From the NCBI GenBank assembly GCA_905116865.2, contig CAJHNH020000504.1, positions 62,001-126,000 of the forward strand: a stretch of 64,000 nt of DNA, in the 5' to 3' direction. The position numbers and the translations under genes were made by a program. The first letter of the stretch is position 1. Every line of letters starts with the position of its first letter. Below are positions 33,601 to 46,400 of the stretch, piece by piece. The notes beneath the pieces were generated by a model, which was not told the DNA's origin, did not search any database, and saw only the letters and a program-made list of their open reading frames with translations. Source of the stretch: Candidula unifasciata. Taxonomy: Eukaryota; Mollusca; Gastropoda; Stylommatophora; Geomitridae.

Positions 33601-36600
33601 CTAAGAGGTCTGAATGTTGAATTAAGAATCGACATCACAGCACTTGGGACACTCCCATAAGTGCTGAGTCTCCCATCTTCAGCAGCAAATGAAGAGTTCC
33701 CAATCCTAATGGTACTAGTAACCGTCTGATTGTATATCCATATCATCCTTCCCCTGAGTGTTGAGCGTCGGCCAGATCCCCTGGTAACTCCTCACAGTGC
33801 CATTCTCCTTTGACTGTAATGATCTATCTGTGCCTCCACACTGTTTACTCGCTCCCAAATGGCCCTCACAATATCTAGCTTGTCATACATCAATTCACCA
33901 CCAAGTGGTGCACAGCCAGCCAGTCTATCTGCCTGCTAATTTCCCAACCCTCCAGCATGACCTGGAGAAAATATCCAAAGGATGCTAACTACCCGGGACC
34001 TCTAAAATGATGCTTGCCACTCTGCATGAAGCATGCTTGTTTTAACCTTTCTCAACATTCTCTGTGAGTCAGTTACAATCACTGCATGTGTGTACAGCTG
34101 ATTCTCAAGCCAGCAGAAGAGACTGCCTCTACTTCCATTCTCAAACTAGACGTTGTGAGGTCTGAAAATATGACTAAGAATAGATTTTGGAATAATTTAA
34201 AAAAAAAAAGGGAGTGTTTTGGTGTGGGTGAGGCAGGAGGTATTTATATAACTCCAGCCTATCCGGCTTTTTTGTTGTTTTCCATCTTACCCTTTTGCCA
34301 CATTGAGTCAGACAGTCAAAAGTCTACAGCGGGGCTATTCAACTAAGTTTACTCAGGCTTCAGATAGTCAAAAGTCTACAGCAGGGCTATTCAACTAAGT
34401 TTACTCAGGCTTCAGATAGTCAAAAGTCTACAGCGGGGCTATTCAACTAAGTTTACTCAGGCTTCAGATAGTCAAAAGTCTACAGCGGGGCTATTCAACT
34501 AAGTTTACTCAGGCTTCAGATAGTCAAAAGTCTACAGCGGGGCTATTCAACTAAGTTTACTCAGGCTTCAGATAGTCAAAAGTCTACAGCGGGGCTATTC
34601 AACTAAGTTTACTCAGGCTTCAGATAGTCAAAAGTCTACAGCGGGGCTATTCAACTAAGTTTACTCAGGCTTCAGATAGTCAAAAGTCTGCAGCAGGGCT
34701 GTTCAACTAAGTTTACTCAGGGATCAGATAATCAAAAGTCTACAGCAGGGCTATTCAACTAAGTTTACTCAGGGCCACAATGTTGAAAATGGGAATCATC
34801 GCTGACCAGAGGTCCAAGCCCCAGCACAGAAAAATCATTAATACAATACATACAACTGGCAATGATCCGCGGGTTAGATGCTAGGCCTCAGCAGGCTACC
34901 AGTTGAATAGCCCTGGTCTACTGTGTAATGGAAGACAGCTACTACAACAAACTGCTAACAACCTGTGACTAAGAAGTGAGTTTTTTAAGATGCTGAAGAA
35001 CTGGGATTAAATTTCCATGAGTGAAGGGTAATTTTTTGTTTGTTTGTTTAAACCGTTATGATGGAAAGTGGTATGAGAATTGCACCGTGAAAGAGATTTC
35101 GACCACACCACATAATATTGTCAAGGACAGAAGTGTGTACACTGTAGCCAACCTTCAATGTGGTGATGGTACTACAATTCTTATTTAGCCAAACAGACTG
35201 ACCTGTCGTCTTGAACAAACAATGGTGCAAGTGAAACAGCTGTCACAGAATGAGGTAATACTAGTGATCCTGCAGGCATGGGTGGAGATGTGTGCGTGGT
35301 CCTGGCAACAGCATCCACTGACCAGACAAGAACCTGTTTGAAACACAAATACAGAAAGTTATCAAACTGGCAAGTGTCCATGCTAGTCAGCAATTCAAGT
35401 ACACCAATTTTTCAGTGTGGTTGTGGGGAGACAAAGAGTAGACCCACTGCTCCATAACGTGCGACTAATTAAGTTTTTGCTGAAATCATATGTGTTGGGC
35501 CGAAAGATGCAAATATCAAAGCCTACTAGCTGCAAACTACAACACAACCTGTCAACTGCCTTTTTTAAGGCAATCACATAAATACACCAATGTGTGATAC
35601 GTCAGCAACCACTCAGTACTTCTTCAATATTCTGAGCCTCTTGAAGTTTACTGCTGCAGATGTCACTCGCCTATATCAGGGAGACGCGGAGAACAGTGCC
35701 ATGAAACCAGTACTGTTGTACTTCAATTCTCAGGATCACCAAGGTGTCCGCGACCTGTAGGTGACAGCCATTAAATCTAGCCACTTCAGCGACAGAGTCC
35801 GCAAGTCTTTTGTGAATCATTTAATTTTCACCTGGGGTAAACAAACACCAAGGGGACTGAAATGTCAACAAAGTTTCATCTAAAATTCTCAAATTACGAT
35901 CCTCAGAATTCTCAGGCTTTTTATTCTTGGGTCGCACATGTCACTTCATTCTACTGGCTAGACATCAAGCTTTTTGATACGTCAGTTAAGTGATATTTGT
36001 GTATTCTTGTGGTTTTGTCTGATTTATGTAATGTGTTGATAAAGGCTCTATGGCCGCAACGTTCACTTTCTGTTAGTGTTTGTTCATACTGTAAAGCTTG
36101 TTGACCTACTTTTCGTTCGGTTTTATATCTTTTTATGACATTAAAAAAAAAAATGCTATTTTAGTTGCTATATTTATATCCTGACCTATTTGACATTGCA
36201 CAGGCACATAGAGAGCCAATGGAATTTAACTAAGCTTTTCAAAAACAGGCCACTTAAGATATGCAGATATATCGACTGTGTCACAACCAGAAGTGACTAG
36301 ATTTATTTTTCTCAGGGTGACAGGATTGATTCACTGAAATTTATTTAGTCCTCTCTCAAAGCCCCACTTAGTGATTATATAGTACTATTTCATTCCCTCT
36401 ATTCTGTGCAGGCGCCAGTTACACATGTTTTGAATTTTCATGTTTAATTAAGTATAATATACTGACAATTCTGTCATATGGGCCTGGGAATACTGCTGCA
36501 TCTTTTGGAATCAGTCTAATGTAGGCCTTTTCTGACTGTTACAATTTTCAAAAACTGCACAATAATCTTTTGTGATAATTCCAGGTTAAGAAATGAACAG

Positions 36601-39600
36601 CAGTTAGCTACCAGAGCGGAGTCGAGTTAAGAACCGACATCACAGCACTCAAGACATACCCATAAGCACTCTGTCCCCATGTTCAACAACCAAAGAAGCG
36701 TGCCAATTCTGATGGTGCCAGTAGCAGTTTGTCTAGATGTCTGTCTGGCCATTCGTCTAAGTGTAGAGTATCGGCCAGATCCCCTAGTCATGTCCTGCAG
36801 CACCATAAAGATTTACTTACCTTTGTGCATTGTTCAATTGCTCCTAAAGAGCCTTGATCAGTCTAGCTTGTTATGCACGACATCGACACCTAATAATGCA
36901 GCTCCAGTCAAACTATCTATCTGTTCATTTCCCAACACACCTCACACCCTGAAAAAAATATAAGGGGCGCTAACTACCAGGGATCTTTGAAGCAATTATT
37001 GCCACTATAAGAGGAAACAGTTCAACAGAGTTAACTAACAATAAGCTCTTCTATGTCAGCAACAGCACAAACCATGATTGCTATGTCAGCCACGGCACTA
37101 ACCAATGATTGCTATATCAGCCACGACACTAACCATGATTGCTATGTCAGCCACGGCACTAACCAATGCTTGCTATGTCAGCAACAGCACTAACCAATGA
37201 TTGCTATGTCAGCCACGGCACTAACCAATGCTTGCTATATCAGCCACGGCACTAACCAATGCTTGCTATGTCAGCAACAGCACTAACCAATGATTGCTAT
37301 GTCAGCCACGGCACTAACCAATGATTGCTATATCAGCCACGGCACTAACCAATGCTTGCTATGTCAGCAACAGCACTAACCAATGATTGCTATGCCAGCA
37401 ACAGCACTAACCATGAATGCTATGTAAGCAAAAGCACTAACCATGACTGATATGTAAGCAACGGCACTAACCAATGATTGCTTTGTCAGCAACAGCACTA
37501 ACCATGACAGCTATGCCAGAAACAGCACTAACCATGACTGCTATGTAAGCAAAAACACTAACCATGACTGATATGTAAGCAATGGCATTAACCATGAATG
37601 CTATGTAAGCAACAGCACTAACCATGAATGCTATGTAAGCAACAGCACTAACCATGACTGATATGTAAGCAACAGCACTAACCACGAATGCTATGTAAGC
37701 AACAGCACTAACCACGAATGCTATGTAAGCAACAGCACTAACCACGAATGCTATGTAAGCAACAGCACTAACCATGACTGATATGTAAGCAACAGCACTA
37801 ACCATGAATGCTATGTAAGCAACAGCACTAACCATGACTGATATGTAAGCAACAGCACTAACCACGAATGCTATGTAAGCAACAGCACTAACCATGACTG
37901 ATATGTAAGCAACAGCACTAACCATGACTGCTATGTAAGCAACAGCACTAACCATGACTGCTATGTAAGCAACAGCACTAACCATGACTGATATGTAAGC
38001 AAGGGCACTAACCAATGATTGCTATGTCAGCAACAGCACTAACCATGACTGATATGTAAGCAACGGCACTAACCAATGATTGCTATGCCAGCAACAGCAC
38101 TAACCAATGATTGCTATGCCAGCAACAGCACTAACCATAACTGATATGTAAGCAACGGCACTAACCATGATGGCTATGTCAGCAACAGCACTAACCATGA
38201 CTGATATGTCAGCAACAGCACTAACCATGATGGCTATGCCAGCAACAGCACTAACCAATGATTGCTATGCCAGCAACAGCACTAACCAATGATTGCTATG
38301 CCAGCAACGGCACTAACCAATGATTGCTATGTCAGCAACAGCACTAACCATGACTGATATGTCAGCAACGGCACTAACCAATGATTGCTATGCCAGCAAC
38401 AGCACTAACCAATGATTGCTATGCCAGCAACAGCACTAACCATAACTGATATGTAAGCAACGGCACTAACCATGATGGCTATGTCAGCAACAGCACTAAC
38501 CATGATGGCTATGTCAGCAACGGCACTAACCATGATGGCTATGTCAGCAACAGCACTAACCAATGATTGCTATGTCAGCAACAGCACTAACAACAATGCC
38601 ACCAATGTATAAGCAACTCACCTTTTTATCCCTGGAAGCTGTGAAGAAATACTTGTCATCATGTGACCAAGCACATGACCAGATAATACGAGCATGTGAT
38701 GTAGTCCTCTTGTCTGTGCTGGCTTCTAGGACAAACTGACCAGTTTCTGAGAACAAGAACACATATCTAGATATAGCTTTAATTTTAGATATCAGAAATA
38801 AATAATTGAGCAGAAATTTAACACAGATGGAGATCATGACTTAAATGGAATATTCTGTATTCAATATGTTGGATCTTTTAACAAATTCAAGAGGGAGGGG
38901 GAGAGAGGAAAAGAAAGGGGCAGGATTTCGAGAGGGGTAGAGGGGTGCCAGGCAGGATTCCAGCTGCGGACGATTTGTCCTGCTTTGGTTTCGACAGTGG
39001 TTCCGTGAGATGACCGTTCAGATGCAATGGCAAACTACTAAATGTAAAATTTGTGAAGAAAAATCATAACAGTAAAACAATGCAGGGGTTGGTTCTGCAA
39101 TGTCCTATAAAGGATAGGCAACTAACAGAGAAAGGGAGAAAAGAGGAAAAAGGAAAGAGAGGGAAAAAAATTGAGTAGGCCGGAAAGAGAGAGGAAGGGA
39201 AAGAGACAAAAATGATACATTTCTGAACTGACCTGACTGTTTAAACAGAGCCCACGTCCTATCCCTCGAGACAGCAAGCAGACGATTGCCTTGATGATTG
39301 AAAGCCATCTGTGTCACTGTCAGTGTGCAGCCACACAGAGATGCACAAACCTTCTTTGTCTTCATGTCCCACAGCAAAATATTGGCTACCTCAGCTTTTG
39401 CTGCCTTCAATGACAAGGAGACAAGGAGGTTTATACAATTAAATCATCAATCAAACATGTTAGTCAGGCCTTTATTGACCAGTTTTCAATAACCAACACC
39501 TTTGTTATTTCAGGCTTATCTTTATTTCAAGTCCTTCTGTACCAGAGGACAGAGGAGGATTATATTACTTCTAAATCAACACAAGGTGCATTCCTTGGTA

Positions 39601-42600
39601 TGACAGAGTTGATGGTGTATAGGTAAAAGGATCAATATTCAATGGTTCGGTCTTTCGCCGCAGAGAAACTGCTCACCCAATGAGAGGTGCACAAAGCATG
39701 AATCTCTGTAGCTTTAACAATAGCCCCCCCCCCCCCCCAACGATCTCTGAAAAACCTGCACTCAGGAACTAAAGGACAGAATCGGAAATCAAACACAATC
39801 TAGAACACAAGACAAATGACTTAACCATTTCAACATGAAAAGCAGAACAAACTAAGAGAAGCTAAAATCACAGCACTTTCCCCCTGCAATATAACATAAC
39901 CTTTGACCTGTTAGGGTTGTGGCGGTGTACAGATGGAAGCACTAGCACATAAAACCCGTCATATTTCTGTCTTCCCCTTGTTGAACAAGTGTGCAATATG
40001 TGAATCCTGTCCAGCTCTTTATGTTGTCATTCCAGGTTTTTCTTGCCCCCCCCCCCCCCCCCCCCCGCCTTTTTCCTCCCCAATCCTCATTTTTTTTCAT
40101 CTATCTCCCAGTGTTAATTGAAGTATAGTTTAAAAAAAAAAAGAATCCTAGATTTCATGAATCATGTCTCACCACATGCCCGAACCAAACTATCTTGCGA
40201 GGATTCATCACTGCCAAAAAAAGAGGCTCCTGACGGCTAGAAACTGCCCAGAGCATCACACAAAGCACAAAATCTGCAGCTCCTGCGATGATCCTGAGGG
40301 ACCTCTGTAGAAACTGCACTTGTGAACCGAAAAACTTAGCCATGAAAGAAAAACCATGACCTTCAGAGCCCGAGCCAAACAGCTTAACTCCTTAACCACG
40401 GAGATCCCCAGAACAGAGCTAAAGTATAGCTTACATCTTTTACTGTGTTATCGTCTAGTGCATTTCTGACAAACATGAATGTCCTCAGTTAACATATTTG
40501 ACAGAGGCTAAGGCGAAATTATCATATACCACATCCCTGAGCATGGATAGAAACAATGTCTTCTGTATACATTCAAAGAAGCCAATGTCAATGTCAACAG
40601 GACCCATCTGTAACCCTTTTTGCCAGTAAACATCTTTAAAAAAAAAAAAAAAATTGTCTTCTCTCTCCAATTTCAGTTTGCAACAAAAAAAAAAAAAAAA
40701 ACTTTTCTCTCTCCAATTTCAGTTTGCAAAAAACAAAAAAAAAAGCATTCTCATAATTCTCTGAAACTATATCCTAAGAAATGAGAAGAAGCAACAGAGC
40801 AGATTTGCAGTACTGGTCAGTTTTTATAAATATCCAGGGAGTCAAACCTCTAGCCAAGTGAACAGACGGGCAGACACAAAGTCTTCTGTTTCTTTGATGA
40901 TGTCACCTCATTAAAAATGTAATTATTTTTCCCAGTCACCAAATGTATAGATCGTTGAAAGATTTATTTATATGAAGAAAAGTTATCCCTAAATCAAACA
41001 AAGCAAAGAATTAACTAACTTCCATCCCTTAAATCATTCAGAAGTGGTTGTGGACACTTTGCCATAGAAAGAAATAATAAATTTACATAAAAATAATTTT
41101 TTTTTACAAATTATTTATTTTGACCACTCAGAAAAATACTAAAAACGTGTTTTTTTAAATATAATCATACCCACCATGTCTTATCACTATGTAGTTGCAA
41201 CCAGTACCAAATTATGTCGACCAAATCTTATAAAAGATGGAAAAATACCTTTCTTGGAGTGACAGAGTTAAATCCCCTAATCTAAGATAGGTTTACTTTA
41301 GGTGTTAGCCAAGTCTAATTTTTAGCGAAATTTCTACTGTTAGCCAGTTCTACTGTGACCAATTTTTTCAGACAACATTTTTGGAGTTGCTCTGTGAATC
41401 CCTGTAAAGGATGCTACCTTAACCTGCACATAAATGTCTAGGTACCTACTTTAGGTTGAGTTAAATGACAGTCCCCATTAGGGAAATAATAAGTTAGCCA
41501 GTAATGCAGGCATGCTAGCCATTCTCTTAGTGTTTCTCCTAAGAGACATAAGGTATTAGGGCAAATTAGCACTCTGTAGGAAGTAAGTAACCAACCCTTA
41601 TCATGCTGATAGTACATCATCAATATACTAGTGGACCTCTTTTTATTGTTTAATCAGCATTCATCTTCTTTGTGTTCACCGGCTGTAAACTCTGACGAAA
41701 AATTATGGTTGTTCGTCAAATTCTGGACTGCAGTCCAGTTCCAGAACCTGAGTGTTACGTGTGCATCAGTTTGACAGATTTAACAAATTTTTATGCAGAC
41801 TGTTGGTTCCTCACTTCTCAGGCAGATGCACTCCGACTTCAAAGGAAGCTCCCAATTAGTTGACTCTTACGACATGCTTTCAGTTAGGCAGTGGGTCTAT
41901 TCTTGTTTTCCCTATAATAGGGCCCCGGAACCCACATGCGGACAATCAGCATTCAATGTGTGATGAGATCAACATCATGCTGGTCGCCTGAACTTTCCAG
42001 GTTTGTGGGACATTGAATCCAATGCTGGTTAACTTATGGAATAGCCCGACGTGATGAAATATCAGTAGAAAGCATACTATCAGGAGAAATCTGATCACAA
42101 ATATCACTGAAGCTGGCATATAATGACACCAGTAGAGACTATATTTTTCAGAGAAATTTAATCACTAATATAACTAAAGTTTGTAGATAATAACAACAAC
42201 AGTAGAATTATTTATTTAGGAGAAATCTGATTACAAACATTAGTGAAGCTACTAAAATGACAACAGTTCAGACTATGTTCCAGAGAAATTTGATCACAAA
42301 TATAAGTGAAGTTGGTATATAATTAAAGCAACAGTAGAGACGATCCATTTTGGAGAAATTTTGTCATAAATACCACTGAAAGTGGCACATTATGAAAACA
42401 GTAAAGACTATACATTTAGGATAAATCTGATCAGAAATGTCACATAAGTTGTCACACAATGATGACAATACCAAAAATAAATTAATTTAACAGAAAAATG
42501 ATCTAACCTTGCAGGCTGACGCTAGCAATGTTCCCTCAGGATTAGCAGCCAGTGAGAATATCTCATAGCCATGGCCGTACAACTTGGCTTCCTCAGGCCA

Positions 42601-43421
42601 CAGAGTGTTCTGTAGCAGTTGGTCTTCACTAGGAGGAGCTGAGCCAGAAATGAGACAACAGAAGTCTAAACTAAAAGTGTGAATCCATTCTGACATCATT
42701 CTTCAGCATTTCACACCATTAAGGTTCAGTGCTGCTGATATCACTCTCTTCCATTAATCTCTATGCTTTCTCTTTCCAGTTAGCAACTTCAAGGTTTGTA
42801 GGTCTGCATGTATATAGAATTTTTCCACCGTTCTTTTGGTCTGCCTCTGTTCCCATTAAACTCGTTTGTCTCTGCTATTCTCCCTACATACCTTAACCAT
42901 TTTAGTCTATTTGCTTTCATGATGTAAGTAACTGGTGATTTCAATATTTTATGAATTTCGTTGTTGCTTCTCACTTCTCACTTTATTAGGAGTAATTTGG
43001 GGACAAACCAGTAAAGAGACTTTTTCCACATCTTCAGGCATAAGACATGGTGTTAGTCTTGTATTCATACAGGCTGATTAGCACATAATAAATAAGGTGA
43101 CCAATATGATACTAACCACCAATACTCCCTAGGAATTTGCTGATACAAATTCCAGTCCGGGTCAACCTGGTAGATATTGTTAATTTTAAACTTCTGTCTC
43201 ACTAAGGATTTTAACCCTGACCAATGGGATCAGCAAGCAAGTGTGCTAACCACTGTGCTAGGATCTATTTTTAAGAATGCTGACTAAAATCCTAAAGCAA
43301 CGGTTCATAATTAGCTAAGACCTGTAAACCCCTTCATTTTCAAAGGTGTGCAACAGACTCAAACATTATTATTAACAGTCAAGGTAAAGAACTTCAAGTT
43401 TATAATGTCTGAATCATTTAA

Positions 43422-43458
<37 letters not shown>

Positions 43459-46400
43459 ACTGCATTCTAAAGTTGAGGATTTCTGTGTAATCATCATGGA
43501 CCATTTAAGTTTATTCAGCAGACCCACAGGGTCCATGGATCACCAAATTAGAAACACTGTCTTTTTGGAAAATGTTTTTAATTCATTAACCAATACATTA
43601 AAAAAAATTATGATGCAGCAGCAACCAATCTAATAATATGAACAACAAATTGTGAGAGTTGGCTGACTTATGCTCCATTTAGAGAAGAAAGCAGAATAAG
43701 ACAATATCTAGTGAGAGTTGGCTGACTTATGCTCCATTTAGAGAAGAAAGCAGAATAAGACAATATCTAGCACACAGAGAACAGAGAAAGTATTCTTGTT
43801 TTCAACTATCTCCACTACCTCTGAGGAAATCAACAACCTTAAGCTAACCATCACTTTCTTCAAATTTACTCACAATGCTGTCTGGAGGTGACAAAGAAAG
43901 ATAATTTAATGACTCTCAATGTTTATTATTAGCAGCAGCAATGAAATAAGATAAATAAACTGGCCTGGCTTGTGACTCATTACTCCAGAACAGAAACACC
44001 ACAAGTCTTGTGTCTGGGTCATACAACAGATAAGTCTGTAGTGTATAATACTGCTGCTTTTAACAATCTAAGATAAAAGAGCCTTATGAATTTCATGATT
44101 CACTGCTCTATGGGAAGAAATGTGAAGAGAAGCAAGGCTGTGAACATCATGATGACTGGAGAGATCAGTGTAGGTTAGGCCGAGAGATATGTCTCAACTC
44201 TTTCAGTCCCAATAAATGCCCGATGTGTGAATGCATTTACCTCTTCATTCTACTCCAAGGCATAATGCGCTCTTACTTTTACTGTTTGGTTAGAACAGAT
44301 TAGAGAAATCTGACTTCACAACTAGAGAAATCTGGCTTCCTCCATTCTTGATTTAGTATGATGATTATTTCCTCCCTTTGGAATCTCCTGTGAAACCTTC
44401 TGGTAGTGAAAGAGTTAAAGATGGTAGGCGAGAGAAACAACATCAACAAAATTTATGCTGAACACCAAGGAATGAATCTGTGAAGAGATGTGAACAAATC
44501 AGCCATTGGGCAAGGTACATAACCATGAGGAAGCAATGATGTCTTCTCCATAATGACGGTGAAGAGGAGGACAATCTCCTCTATGATGATGATTGTGACC
44601 AAGAGAACAGTCTTCTCCATAATGATGACGATGAAGAGGAGACAATTCTTCTCCATTACGATGAAGAGAAGGAGTCTTTTCCATAATGACGATAAAGAGG
44701 TCAACAGTCTTCTATCTCAATCAATAAAATAATTCTTCAACAGAAAAATACCCATCGTTGTATTTACACACATATCAATTACAAGTAACAAGCGTGTACC
44801 TCGTAAATCAATTGAGGTAAAATAGTTGTCAGGGTACTGCCCTTGTTTAGTGATCTCTTCCTGTTCCTTAGTGCTTGCATCTCCTCCAACATAAACTGCC
44901 TTATTGGACAGACCAAGTGCTGGCACATTGGCACCTTCCGGTAATGACAAGAACTCCTTTACAAAACAGTGAATTTAGATTAGAAGTAATGAAACAAGCT
45001 AAACAAAGCAGGGCCCATGAATACAGAATGGCCGATAATGTACTACTCAAATAGCATGTTTTCAGATGTAAAATAATTTATATCTAATTTTATTCTTCTA
45101 TTACATCACTGCAAGTACTATGGTGGATGAATTAATGGTGAACCATACAATTTAGATTTGTTATTAAACAAACCAATAAAGTTTGATTTTTAAGTTTCTG
45201 ATTGTGTGCACTTTTACATTTTATTTTAGCCATTAGCCACGGACTGTAACATAAAAATTAGACAGGAGCTGTACCTCTAAGACATTCCAACCCTATTTTG
45301 ATGCTTGACTGTCACTATTTACCTCCTTTTAAGGCATGTAGACAGGGGGTACTGAGCCTGGGGATTTAGGGCTGCATGGTTAGTGCTGTCGCCATAGACT
45401 GAAGGTTAGGATGTTTAATTTTGCTCCCCTACAGAAAAACCTCATCACCTTACCGGGGGTCGAACTTGGGTCTCCAACATAAGAGCCCAATGTTGGTGCT
45501 AACTATACAACAGTCACAAAATTATGAAGCAAAACATGAATTCAAACTACAAATCTAAACAATGAGTACACAACCATATAGCGTGCCATTTACTGCCACA
45601 AACGTGACAGTGGATTAGAAAGAACAGTAGTGGAGGACATGGTTCCCGGTAAGAGGCAGAGGCTGACCAGCATGAAGATGGTGGGCACAGGATATAAGAG
45701 ATATCTCAGGCAGGACTATGCATAAGGCGGGAGAGCTGTGATGGTTGCTGTGTTCTCAAAAGGACCATTTATATGATCATTTTGGTGTATTACATGCTAA
45801 ACTGGTGTGATTAGAGATTTGGCAATGTGGTCATAATAAGGATGGACAACTCTGCTTTATGTAAACTAAAACATTCTTTCCCCTATGGTACCTCCCCCCG
45901 CACCCCCCCCCCCCCCAAATTTGGAGGGAAAAAAAGTTTACAGTAAAAACACCATACCAACATCATACTAAATTGATAATGAAGAAATTGAAAATGTCAG
46001 ATTTTGAACATCTAGGCTCAAAAGTGAACAATAATGGTTAAAGGTTGAAAAAGAAGTCAGAAGAAGACTTGATTTAGCAATTCAGAGATTAAACAGCATG
46101 AAAAACCTACAGCACAGCGCCTGAAAACGTGTCAAAGTAACAATTTTGAGATCAAGTATCTTTCCCATTACAACCGAAATAACAAAAATAACAGAACGAT
46201 TGTTAACACCACAGGACCTACCTCACTTCTCAAGTCACTAGTTAAACTGTGTCCACAAATCTGACCGAAGTTATTGATAAAGTTTCTTGGAGCCTTGAAC
46301 ACTCGGACCAGTTTCTCATCTGCCCCTGAAGCAAATGAATACTTCCCTAACACTGCCAGGCACTGCAGATCATAACCATGAATTTGTGGTCTAGCTATCT

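Noticed and set aside
34315..34773. CRISPR array
   Set aside because: Units are contiguous 52-bp tandem copies without unique spacers, in an animal genome.
37467..38015. 182-codon frame of decapeptide repeats as a protein gene
   Set aside because: It is the translation of a minisatellite in an ELP2 intron; flanking 31-nt units break the frame and there is no splice or start context.
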